Shown here: in pieces, positions 39,710 to 53,815 of the stretch
How positions within the stretch are numbered: position 1 is the first letter of the stretch
How the letters are laid out: every line of letters starts with the position of its first letter
Assembly (NCBI RefSeq): GCF_025698545.1
Contig: NC_068577.1
Coordinates: 496,001-560,000, forward strand
DNA from: Gossypium raimondii
Taxonomy: Eukaryota > Streptophyta > Magnoliopsida > Malvales > Malvaceae
Length of the DNA: 64,000 nucleotides
Reading direction: 5' to 3'
Position numbers and translations under genes: made by a program
The notes under the pieces: model-generated
Database searches by the model: none
Seen by the model: only the letters and a program-made list of their open reading frames with translations
Told to the model about the DNA's origin: nothing

Positions 39710-41602
39710 TGTGAGTGAAAATAGAAATAGAAAAAGTAAATTTATTAATTTAATATAATAAATGCTATTTTCTTAAAAAAGAATAATTAAAGCTATATTC
39801 TGTAAATAGTTTTTTTTAATAAAACTAAAAATCATTATGTTATCACTTGTAATTTTTAAAGTAATTTATATCAAATAAATTTATGTCCCTATTTTTATAA
39901 TTTATATCAGTAGTTTAATTGTCAAAAAAAATATACTAATATATTTATAAACGTAATGGTATAAAATTTTATTTCTAACTTTTATTACAATGAATATTCA
40001 TTTTATAATTAAATTATTTATAACATTTTCTCTAAATATATAATATGTTTCTTTAAATTTTACTAAATTTTAAAAAGAAATATTATACACATAATTTAGT
40101 AGGTCAAAACTATTTTAATTTTGAATTCTAAAACATTTATATTCTTCTTCTTCTTAAGGTTATAAGTGAAGAAAATTTTAAGAGAAATATATTTAATTTA
40201 TAGCACTGCAATATGATGCTTCTGCTCCAACTCCTGGACCAATGATTCTTTTTATCAAGATGATGTGTTGTGTTTTTTACAACCATTAGCATACTTAATT
40301 GATGTGTTTTATTTTTAAATATCGATAAAAAATTTATATGTTTAGTGTGAAGTTGAGTATTTTGCTCTCAAATCTTTTTTTTTAATAATTTACTATTTTG
40401 TAATCTTTTGAGGAGTTTCAATAACATTTAGATCAGTATATACAAAATTATAATAAATTATGATCTTGATTTTTTATAAAAAAATATAAGCATGTTGGAT
40501 CATTTTGCAATCTTCGTTCAACTATTTTATCACATATGTCTAAATTATTTCAATCATTACGCATATTGAATAATTTTCATGGAATTTTTATATGCTTCTA
40601 ACATTCTAAATCTTTCAAAAATCGTAGTATAGATTTCACTATGTAGTTATACATACAAAATGTTATAATAATAACCATTAAACGCATATCAAGTTTTTCA
40701 TGACATGCTAAATTAATAAGATATCTAAAGTTGATTGCATCCACCACTTAAAAACATTATATCTTTTCATAATCAATCATGGTTACCTGAATTGATCTGA
40801 ACCGGTCAATTGGACCGGAGAAATACTTTAAATTGATTGAGTCGTGAGCTGATACAACCACCATTCAAATGTCCAAATCAATTACACCGACGACCCGATG
40901 ACCTAACCGATTCAACCACCATTTCAATTATGAAAATCTTGTTCATAAACAATACTAAAATTTTGTGAAAACCCACTTAATATTTAAGTCATTATTTATA
41001 TTTTAGAACTTCAAATTTTTTTTCATTTCCCAGACTACTAATTTCCACCCTATTGACTTTATATTTTTAGGTGCTTAGAATTATAGGTTTAAAACCTTTA
41101 CACTTTGGAATTGAATTTAATTCTATTTAAAATATGGTTTATTTTTCATTTTCACCAATTAATTTTCTGGATTTTCAGCCTCATTTTATTCATTATTTCA
41201 ACATTAATATATAATGCAAGAATATTATCGAAAACTTTTTCATTTTGGTTTCAACTTTTCTTATATTGACATAACTTATCTATCTCTTTATTTAAAAAAA
41301 ATCATTTTCAAGTACTTGGAATTCTTTTAAAGTTTTATGAATAGTTATGTTTTAGATCGAGTATCTATGTCCACTATATAATCATCTTGATTTTGAGTCA
41401 TTATTTTTCTTTTACATTGATTTTTTTTGAACCAATTGGTCTATCATGTTAAAAATATCAATAATAGGAGACTCATGTCCAATATACATTCATAATCGAT
41501 TTTGTCTATTGTGGTGGAGTAATTCGAACATATATTGCACATCTATATTTTAAAAAAATGTGAAATATTTGGCTTCTAACCAAACGTCAAATCTAACCAA
41601 AC
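39710..41602. other. AT-rich DNA separating units 1 and 2
   Basis: Very AT-rich and without recognisable genes. It replaces the downstream block and AKR promoter expected between units and joins directly to the middle of AKR2 exon 1 at 41603. Either a deletion with filler or an insertion with later loss explains it. Confidence 0.5.
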
Positions 41603-43037
<1,435 letters not shown>

Positions 43038-43635
43038 TAATAATATAATCCCATTTTACAATGTTGATGTTCTTATCAATAAATACGACGACGATGATGA
43101 TTCCATGTGTGTTTGTAGTGATGATGATCTGTAACCAAAAGTACTTAGATTTGAAATAAAATAAATAAATCCTGTTTGAGAAAAAAAGTGTGATTTATAA
43201 GAAGAATTAAATATTCAATTTAATTCTTTTTTATTTTATGTTAAATGAATTTTTTAACGAGATAAAAATAAACATCAATTTTCTCTTAATTAAATATATA
43301 CTAAAAAAATTTTAAAATAGAAATGAAAAATGAAAATATAGAAGGAATAATATAATTTTTGACTAAGTAACAAAAATTATTATGTATTAATAATTTATAA
43401 TTCTACCATTTTTAAAGAGTAAATTAATTTTTTTCATCTAAAATTTACTTTATATTAATTATTAATTATAATATCAAAACACATCCGATATCAACATTCA
43501 TTATCTAATACACAAAGCAAGGAATATAGGAAAACAAAAACAAAAACATATATCTTTAGTATCAGCTAATATTCTCTTACTTAGAGTACACTCAAACCCA
43601 TTGCATCCCATTCTTAGAAATTATAAAGAAGAAAC

Positions 43636-43646
43636 CTATATAGGTA
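43636..43646 (+). promoter_or_regulatory. TATA box of DC1-B (conserved in the other copies)
   Basis: ctatataggta lies 160 bases before the ATG. Equivalent words stand before DC1-A (about 36649) and DC1-C (about 53640), with a shared CT-rich leader between. The distance implies a leader of about 125-130 bases. Confidence 0.5.
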
Positions 43647-43805
43647 TAGGCAACCCACCGTTGAAGCAAAGTACCATAGCAAGTTCAAAAAGACTCCTAC
43701 AAATAAACATTTGGAATCTCTCCCTTCTAATTTTCTGCTTTCTTTGAGTTTTTCAATTTCAATTTTTCTTTCTCTACCACATCGAAAGAGATAGAGGAAG
43801 GAGAA

Positions 43806-45812
43806 ATGGAAGAGCTAAAGAACTATGGGCATCAACATCCACTGTTGATGTTAAATGAAGAGCAGTTGCTTGGCAATGGCAATGGAGTTGTTGATTGCTC
43901 AAGGTGTGGGGAGAAGGTGTCAGCTCCATGTTTTAGCTGTGTGGAGTGCTGTGGGTTTTACCTCCACAAGACGTGTGCCCAGGCACCTTTGGAGCTTAAT
44001 CATCCTTTTCATCGCCACCATCCTCTCGTGCTTTTGCAGAATCCACCATCTTCTTACACAAGGTGCGTTTGTGCTTTCTGTGATGAAACATGTGAGAAGT
44101 TCATTTACCATTGCTCTTGTGGCTTGGACTTTCATATTAAATGTGCTTTGTTTACATTTAATATCGCTGAAAGAAATTTGAAAGAGCTTGAGCATGTTGC
44201 TCTTGAGGATCCATCGTTTTCCCCTAAAAACGATGGTGGAAACCTGGGTAAGTGCTTTGCGTGCTGGGAACCATTAGCAAGATATACATACTTCTCTCTT
44301 GATTGTGGGTTTAATTTGCATAAGAAGTGTGCAGAGCTTCCTCTCAAATTGAACCACTTGTGCCATCGCAAACATCCTCTTGTTCTGCAATTTAATAGTG
44401 AACGGCTTTCTTGCAAGACATGCCTCGTAACTCAAGAGAGAGGATTTGTGTATGGTTGTTCACCTTGTGAGTTGGCTATTCACATTGATTGTGCGTCGCC
44501 ATTACCAGTTATCGAAGATCATCAACACTCATTCACCTTATTTTGGAGACAAAATCCATTCATTTGTGATGCTTGTGGAACTGAAGGACATCATGTTGCA
44601 TTTACATGTGGTACGTGCAGTATTATGGTCCATAAAAAATGCATTTCATTGCCACGCATTATCCAACAAGCGTGCCATGTCCATCGTGTTTTTCACACGT
44701 TTTTCTTTCACAAGGAATATTTTGAAAGTTTGAATTGCATATTGTGCTATGAAGTTGTCGATACAGAGCACGGTAGTTACTTCTGTGCAGATTGCAATGT
44801 TATATTCCACGTGAATTGTGCATTGGAAGAAAAGGCGTGCTATTGCATAGTTTCACAGGAAAATGAAGATGACAAGTCTCTTGATATACCTGTTAACTCC
44901 ATCACTAAGGTTCTTGAGACGAATGATGCTGGAGAAGCAACAGTAATAGAACATTGTGAGCATAAGCACTACTTGATGTTAAGTGACAAAATCAGCGAGC
45001 ATGGTGATAAATGTTGTGATGGGTGCTTGTTATTGATCTCCGCTAAGTTCTACCATTGCTTGCGGTGTGATTTCTTTCTTCATAAATCTTGTGCTGAATT
45101 ACCTAAGAAGAAGCTTTTTCCGAAACATAGTTGTTATGGAAAGCCTTTTTCTGGACCAAAACCCTTCATCCTTACTTCAGACTGCATGTTCAAATGTGTT
45201 CTATGCAGGTACCTTTCTAATGGATTTTCTTATGAATGTAATGAATGTGGAGATCAAATCTGCCTTCGATGTCCTGATCTAGTTCTCCAAGATGCTGTAA
45301 AAATTTCAGGGCATAAACACCGTCTTCTTTTCTATTATGGTAATTATGAGGGGCAGTGTAGTTCTTGTGGGAGGGATCTGAGCTATGGCGCAAGTCGTTG
45401 TAAGGATTGTAATTTTCACTTATGCCATTTGTGTGCTCTACGACCAACTAGAGTTAGACACAAATGCGATCAACATATTCTTGCACTCACTTATGACAAG
45501 GTTAATGATTATACAAAATATCATTATTGTGACATTTGTGAGAAAGAAAGAGATCCAAAGCACTGGTTTTACTATTGTGAAACTTGTGACACTTCTGTTC
45601 ACGTGGATTGCGTTCTTGGAAAATATTCATTCATCAAACTCGGGAGCACCTACAATGAGGGAAACCATGAACACCCTCTCACATTTGTCAAGAAGATTCA
45701 TTACTATCCTGAATGTGTTAAATGTGGTAAGCGCTATGAAGATCTTTCTCTTGAATGTGCAGAACTAGGATGTAACTATATTGCTCATTGGAAATGCAGA
45801 TATAGGTGGTAG
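43806..45812 (+). CDS. DC1-domain (Cys/His-rich C1) protein, copy B
   Basis: Single-exon gene of 668 codons; ATG at 43806 (MEELKNYGHQHPLLML) follows a CT-rich leader. The protein is a chain of about ten zinc-binding C1-like modules, each with an HxHPL-type start, paired CxxC and a final HxxC/HKxC (e.g. HKTCAQAPLEL, HIKCALF, HKKCAELPL, HIDCASPL, HKKCISLPR, HVNCAL, HKSCAELPK, HVDCVLG). DC1 proteins are a plant-specific family; some members respond to pathogens, ABA or gibberellin, and C1 folds can bind lipids or proteins, but no catalytic domain is present. No signal peptide or membrane segment. The C-terminus AHWKCRYRW differs from copies A and C. Confidence 0.93.
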   Translation: MEELKNYGHQHPLLMLNEEQLLGNGNGVVDCSRCGEKVSAPCFSCVECCGFYLHKTCAQAPLELNHPFHRHHPLVLLQNPPSSYTRCVCAFCDETCEKFIYHCSCGLDFHIKCALFTFNIAERNLKELEHVALEDPSFSPKNDGGNLGKCFACWEPLARYTYFSLDCGFNLHKKCAELPLKLNHLCHRKHPLVLQFNSERLSCKTCLVTQERGFVYGCSPCELAIHIDCASPLPVIEDHQHSFTLFWRQNPFICDACGTEGHHVAFTCGTCSIMVHKKCISLPRIIQQACHVHRVFHTFFFHKEYFESLNCILCYEVVDTEHGSYFCADCNVIFHVNCALEEKACYCIVSQENEDDKSLDIPVNSITKVLETNDAGEATVIEHCEHKHYLMLSDKISEHGDKCCDGCLLLISAKFYHCLRCDFFLHKSCAELPKKKLFPKHSCYGKPFSGPKPFILTSDCMFKCVLCRYLSNGFSYECNECGDQICLRCPDLVLQDAVKISGHKHRLLFYYGNYEGQCSSCGRDLSYGASRCKDCNFHLCHLCALRPTRVRHKCDQHILALTYDKVNDYTKYHYCDICEKERDPKHWFYYCETCDTSVHVDCVLGKYSFIKLGSTYNEGNHEHPLTFVKKIHYYPECVKCGKRYEDLSLECAELGCNYIAHWKCRYRW

Positions 45813-46584
45813 ATACTGAAAATTGCGACTTCAATTTCAGAATAAGACAGTGTGTGGTTGTTGTTAATGGTTGCTACTTATTAATTGTGTGTTTAAACAA
45901 TGTAATGTATTTAGATTTGAATTGTAAATATATGAAAATAAAATTGATATGATTTGTTTATATCTTCTTTAATTTTTGTTGCATGCTAACTAAAATTATA
46001 ATAATCCTTAGATTCCATGAATAATTAGTCCTTATGTGCTACCTTCCATATTTATATAAGTTTAATATAGTTAGATATAAAAAAATTGTTTACACCGGAA
46101 ATTTTGTTTAGAATCGATGTAAAATATTTTCATTAATTTGATAAATTTTTGAAAATATCTCATAAAAATAATTTCAAAGAAACAAATATATATTTCAATG
46201 AATAAATGGTTGATTCATATATAAGAAGAATATGGACCTTAATTAAATGATACAATTTAATTTGTCTTTTAAAATATTAAAATTCAATTTAATTCTTTTT
46301 AATTTTTTTGTTAAATGAAATTTTTTCATTTTGATCCTTTCAAAAGTTTAATATTTATTTTAATGCAAGAACTTTAGCTTTAACCTCTCACAAATTCTCT
46401 TAATTCTCTTAATTTCAAACCGTGGATACTTTGAGATAAGAGATGAAAATGAGTGCCAATTTTATTTTAATTAAATACCAAAATTTTTAAAAAATAGAAA
46501 ATGAAAGATAAAGAAGGGATAATATAATTTTGACCCCTAAACGTTCATTTGGTATCTATACTTTCTTTTGTTCACTTTGGCAAG

Positions 46585-47980
46585 GTCGAATCAAGAAATT
46601 TTTTTTAACAAGGCGAAATTAATTATAAATTTTCATAGATAAAAATAAGTTTATTATGTATTAATTTATTATTTCATGATTTTTTAAGGAATTAAACACA
46701 CTTCTTTTCATTTTAAGGGGCTAAATAGAAATTTTACTATATATTAATTTATAATTTCTTTATTTATAAAAGGCCTGAAATGAATTTTTTTCATTTTGGG
46801 GGCCAAAATAAAATTTTACTACACATTAATTTTAAGAGTGTCAAATTCAGTGTTTTAATAACCGAGATCACCGATTCTCAATTCGACCACTACAACCGTT
46901 GGACCAATAATAATTTAATATATAATTAAAATTCATAAAATGCTCAAGTACCAAGTTTAAGGATCAAAATGAATTTAGTTGTCAAATTCAAAGACCAAAG
47001 CAAAAAAATACAAGTATCAAAGAAAATTTAATTATTAAGTTTAAGGGCCAAAAACTATATTATCCCAATAAAGAAAGGTAGATAGATTGGTGGGAAGATC
47101 TGATTGGGACCGCAATGACCTTTTTGTACCAAGAAAAATAGGTATAGACTATTTGCATCCATTTTTTGAGACCTTTTTGGTGGAATGGTCATAAAAAGAC
47201 TTTGGCCATTCAGATAAAATTCACTCTATTTTTTGTATGATAAAAAAAATGATTTTATTTTAGTGCAACTTCAAATTTTGAATTATATTAGTCGATTGAG
47301 TTTTAACTTGATTGGTACGGATATTGTTTCCAACGCAGGAGGACAGGGTTCAAGTGCGTTGAAGCACATAATCCTCATATTTATGGGTTGAGAAAGGCTA
47401 TGAGTAGTTCTAGGCATTGTGTCAAAAAGAGCAGAGCAGTTATAATCAAAACATTTAATGAGATTGTTAAAAAAATATATTCAAATTATATTAATAATTT
47501 TATTTGATTTTTGGAAATATTTTTTATTTGAAAAACCAGTTTTCAAGAAAATGAAAACTAAAATAGTCTTTATTTATTGAAATCAAACGGAGCCTAAATC
47601 CACAATATCACACTTTAGTGTTTTAACATTAAGTTTTGAGGGATTTAATTAAGTTCTTTTAAAATCGGGATTTCAAGAGAATTTTCAAAAATTTGAAGGG
47701 TCTAAATTAAAAGTTTTAAATTTTTTAAGGGTATACTGAAAATTTTCCTAATTTATATATTTACAAAAACTTGCTGATAACCAGCGAACATGAAAATGGA
47801 AGCACATATAAATTTATCTTGAAATGGATTAAATAGAATTTTTTTTTTATTTTGGTGGCCAAAATGTAATTTTACTATATAAAAATTTATAATTTAATGG
47901 TTTTTAAAGGGGTTGAAATGTAATTTTTCATATGTTTGAGGCGCCTAGGGCACTACTTACCCCTTTGCATTCACCCCTAG
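46585..47980. mobile_element. Composite AT-rich element with inverted ends (tentative)
   Basis: aaggtcgaatcaagaaattt near 46583 (caagggtgaatctagaaa in unit 3 at about 56717) is the inverse of tgcattcacccctag at 47967-47980. About 1.4 kb, no coding capacity, containing a SINE. End sequences resemble hAT-type non-autonomous elements of the region. Inner parts also repeat simple ttcattttgggggccaaa blocks, so nested insertions are possible. Confidence 0.4.
47291..47483 (+). mobile_element. SINE family B, complete, in array unit 2
   Basis: A-box-like ttaacttgattggtacgg and B-box-like agggttcaagtgcg are followed by the conserved body and an A-rich tail, flanked by a perfect 10-bp target duplication AATTATATTA at 47281-47290 and 47484-47493. 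The same insertion is in unit 3 (57409-57599), so it predates that duplication. Confidence 0.85.
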
Positions 47981-47996
47981 TTGTATTAAAAAAAAA

Positions 47997-48545
47997 GTAA
48001 AATTCTGCTATTAGTCCATGTACTCTAAGTAAGTTGTAGATTTAGTCCCTATATTTTAACTTATCAATTTTAGTTCCTTTACTTTTAGAATTGGTCAACT
48101 TTAGTCTATGTACTTTCTATATTTTGAAATATCAGTCCTCACCCAAACGGTATTAGTTAAATCCATGTTGGTTATATTTTGCCATTAGTCCTATACTATT
48201 AGTTCATATTTTTAATTAGATCATTTTTCCTATACTTCTAATTTTAAAATTTTAGTATTGACTTCATTAACGGAATTTTTATAAACAATATTTGAAAATA
48301 ACAAGCTAACATGACATGATACATTTGATAATATATTTGCCACATAAGATTTTCGAAAAATAACATAACTAAACTTAATGAATTTAACAACTACAGCTTT
48401 GGATAATAAAGACTAAAATTTTAAAATTGGAAAATAAAGGGACAAAAATATCAAATTATAGCGATACAATCCACAACTTTTTATTTTTGAACAAAACAAT
48501 CCACAACTTATATATACATAATATAGGGACTAATAGTAAAATATA
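47997..48545. mobile_element. Fold-back MITE-like element, about 550 bp, unit 2 copy
   Basis: Left end gtaaaattctgctattagtc is inverted at the right (ggactaatagtaaaatata), with further inverted matches inward. Copies through duplication lie at about 50690-51182 and 58043-58553; a separate relative is at 17950-18265. Confidence 0.6.
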
Positions 48546-48711
48546 ACCAAAAACTAAATTACAATAAACCCCCAAAATAACAAAAACACAATAAAATGTA
48601 TGAATATTTCAAAATTTATACATTAGGTGTAAAAATTCTATATATTACCTTAAATAATAACAAATACAAGCTTTGGTAATTGTTTATACCAGACATTTAT
48701 ACCAGACAATA

Positions 48712-49204
48712 AGGATGTGAGAGTCCCTTGTATAGGTATTAAACATTTATACCAGACAATTGTTTGTCATTGTGTTGCGTCTCATTTTAGACATGACACA
48801 AAAAATGGAATGCAAACACGGCATGAATAAACTTGTCAAAACTAACAGGCTCGGTTCTTTGATCGCTTTGGGATGGTAGATATGTCTTAGAACTAATGTA
48901 ACTAAGATAGTGATTGATGGTCATCAGCAGTACTTTGCATCTTTTGGGGGACCTGTCTGCCCCTTTAGCTGAAATTTGAAAGAGCTCGAGGGATGAACTA
49001 GTCCCTCATATCTAACATCCATCTGATCACTTTGTCAGTTGCCTTTCCCAGTGGCATGCTGATCATTATAAGATGGAAAATGTTATGTATATGCATAAAG
49101 AGTTTAGCTGACTCTTTAATTGAATTATTTGCTTTACGAAGTTATTTTATTTTCTAAAATAAGGAATAATGTGTAAAAATATCATTTACATCCTTGTACT
49201 ATAA
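48712..49204 (+). pseudogene. eS26 intron-4 fragment (duplicate without exon 5)
   Basis: Matches 32725-33215 of the eS26 gene (aggatgtgagagtcccttg onward) with scattered changes. It stops before the last exon and joins at about 49205 to the AKR upstream sequence equivalent to 34126. The segment corresponding to 33216-34125, including exon 5 and the 3' UTR, is missing here. Confidence 0.88.
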
Positions 49205-50051
49205 ACAGGAGGATTTAAGTCAGAGTATTCTGCATTATAAGTATAAACTATAAATATATTTAAATAATCACAAATATCAAATTATTAAAATTTAATCTGA
49301 ATACGAATTTATACCATTCGAGTAAAACCAACAAATTAAATTAAGCAGTCTCCTCAAAATTCAGGACCTCGTCTTTACCAACCGAACCGAGTTTCGTCTG
49401 GCTATAACCATTCAATCGGCAGCTGAACCGTGATCGGACACGCCATGTTGTGAAGTGTCAGAACCCAAACATACCACAAACTTTGATCACGACATGTTTT
49501 TCAAAAGTTTTATTTTTCTGTACGTGGCTGACATGCATTACGCCATGTTCCCCTCAGACCCCATATATATACGTAAGCATTTTATACAGTTGCACCTAGA
49601 AACAAGTAGAAGCAAAAGCAACAATGGCTCAAGCAACTTTCACGGCCGAAGATCAAAAGATTGAGTCTTTTAGGTTACTAAGTGGCCACACAATCCCTGC
49701 AATTGGGTTAGGCACTTGGAGATCCGGTTCACAAGCCGATAACTCCGTCAAGATCGCCATTGTTGAGGTACTTATATATGCTTGTACTTTGTTTCAAGTA
49801 TCTTTGTATATATTTGTCTTTGGGAGCTAAATTTATAATTTTAAAAATTTTGAAGGATTAAAATGATAATTATTTTGAGGAGTCAAGGCCCCTGCGTTTC
49901 CTCTTGGCGCCGTCCCTGTTCTTTGTATTAAATTTTCATCAACATTTCACATTAATGGTTGTAGGGTGGTTATAGACATATAGATACAGCTTGGGAATAC
50001 GGTGTTCAAAAAAGTGTATGTATCTCTTTCTCCCCCAACACTATGAAAGTT

Positions 50052-50272
50052 GTATGTAATTACCCAATTTTGCCTGGGTTTAAAATCCTGAATTACAAAT
50101 GGGCCACAAGGCCCAAACCAAAACAAATAAAGGCCCGAATACAGAGGCCCAAGACAGATAATGAAACCCTAGGGTTTCTAATCTTCAACAGCGCCGCAAG
50201 ACGAGTCCTCTGGATCTCCATGATCTTCACCTGCAAGGAAACAAGCATCAAGAAAGAAACAAACAGCATATG
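50052..50272. mobile_element. Fragment resembling the end of an LTR retroelement
   Basis: A 220-base stretch starting tgtaattacccaattttgcc, with a run of ggcccaa words and gaaaccctagggtttctaat, unlike its surroundings. A TG start and this composition are common in cotton-type LTRs. Only one partial, clearly broken end is present, with no internal region. It sits at the left border of the block that splits AKR3. Confidence 0.45.
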
Positions 50273-50274
50273 GA

Positions 50275-51349
50275 AAGTTCAAACGGAGCCTAAATTCACA
50301 ATATCACACTTTAGTGTTTTAACATTAAGTTTTGAGGGGATTTAATTAAGTTCTTCTAAAATTAGGGATTTAAAGAGAATTTTCAAAAATTTTGAAGGGT
50401 CTTAATTAAAAGTTTTAAAATTTTTAAGGGTATAATGAAAATTTTCCTAATTTATATATTTACAAAACTTATAACCAGCAAACATGAAAAAGGAAGCACA
50501 TATAAATTTATATTGAAATGGATTAAATAGAATTTTTTTTTTATTTTGGTGGCCAAAGTGTAATTTTACTATATAAAAATTTATAATTTAATGGTTTTTA
50601 AAGGGGTTGAAATGTAATTTTTCATTTTTTGGGGGTGCCTAGGGCACTACTTACCCCTTTGCATTCACCCCTAGTTGTATTAAAAAAAAAAGTAAAATTA
50701 TGCTATTAACCCATGTGCTCTAAGTAAGTTGTGGATTTAGTCCCTATATTTTAACTTATCAATTTTAGTTCCTTTACTTTTAGAATTGGTCAACTTTAGT
50801 CTATGCACTTTCTATATTTTGAAATGTCAGACCGAAACGGTATTAGTTAAATCCATGTTGGTTATATTTTGCTATCAGTCCTGTACTATACGCAAAGTTA
50901 TAAATTTAGTCCATATTCTCCAATTAGATCATTTTTAATCCTATACTTCTTGAATTTCAAACTTTTAGTATTGATTCCATTAACGGAACGTTTTATAAAC
51001 AATATTTGAAAAATAACAAGTGAACATGACATGATACATATGATAATATGTTTGCCACATAAGATTTTTTGAAAAATAACAAAACTAAAATTTAAAAATT
51101 TAAAAATAAAGGGACAAAATACCAAATTATAGTGATACAATCCACAACTTATACATAATATAGGGACTAATAGTAAAATATAACCAAAAACTAAATTACA
51201 ATAAACCCCCAAAATAACAAAAGCACAATAAAAATGTATGAATATTTCAAAATTTATACATAAGGTGTAAAAATTCTATAGATTACCTTAAATAATAACA
51301 AATACAACCTTTAATAATTGTTGATACCAGACATTTATACCAGAAAATA
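50275..51349 (+). repeat. Downstream block, copy inside AKR3
   Basis: Matches 47583-48711 (unit 2) and 57690-58690 (unit 3), beginning at aaacggagcctaaattcaca. It carries the fold-back MITE copy at about 50690-51182. Its right end joins eS26 intron-4 sequence at 51350, as in unit 2. Confidence 0.85.
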
Positions 51350-52915
<1,566 letters not shown>

Positions 52916-52958
52916 TAAGTTCAGTTTTGTAATAATTAAAACTGGGTTTGCAGGTTGA

Positions 52959-53084
<126 letters not shown>

Positions 53085-53815
53085 TAGTAATAATATAATC
53101 CCATCAATAAATACGACGATGACGATGATGATTCCATGTCCATGTGTGTTTGTAGTGATGATGATATGTAACCAAAGCTACTTAGATCCTGTTTGAGAAA
53201 AAAGTCTGATTTATAAGAAGAATTAAAAATTCAATTTAATTCTTTTTATTTTAGGTTAAATGAATTTTTTTAACGAGATGAAAATAAGCACTAATTTTCT
53301 CTTAATTAAATACTAAAATTTGTTAAAATAGAAATTAAAAGTGAAAGATATAGAAGGAATCATATATTTGTTGACTTACAACTAGGTTCACTTTGATATT
53401 AAATTTTGTTAACAGGAATAAAACTAAAGTTTAATAATTCTATCATTTTAAGGAGTAAAATATTTTTTTCATCTAAATTATATTAATTAAAATATCAAAA
53501 CACATCATATCAACATTCATTGTCTAATACACAAAGCAAGGAATATACATATAATTTTAGCATCAACTAATATTAACTCTTACTTAAGAGTACACTCAAA
53601 CCCATTGCATCCCATTCTTAGTAATTATAAAGAAGAAACATATATAGGTATAGGCAACCCACCGTTGAAGCAAAGTACCATAGCAAGTTCAAAGAGACTC
53701 CTACAAATATACATTTGGAATCTCTCCCTTCTTATTTTCTGCTTAAATTCTTTGAGTTACTCAATTTCAATTTTTCTTTCTCTACCACATCGAAAGAGAC
53801 AGAGAGGAAGGAGAA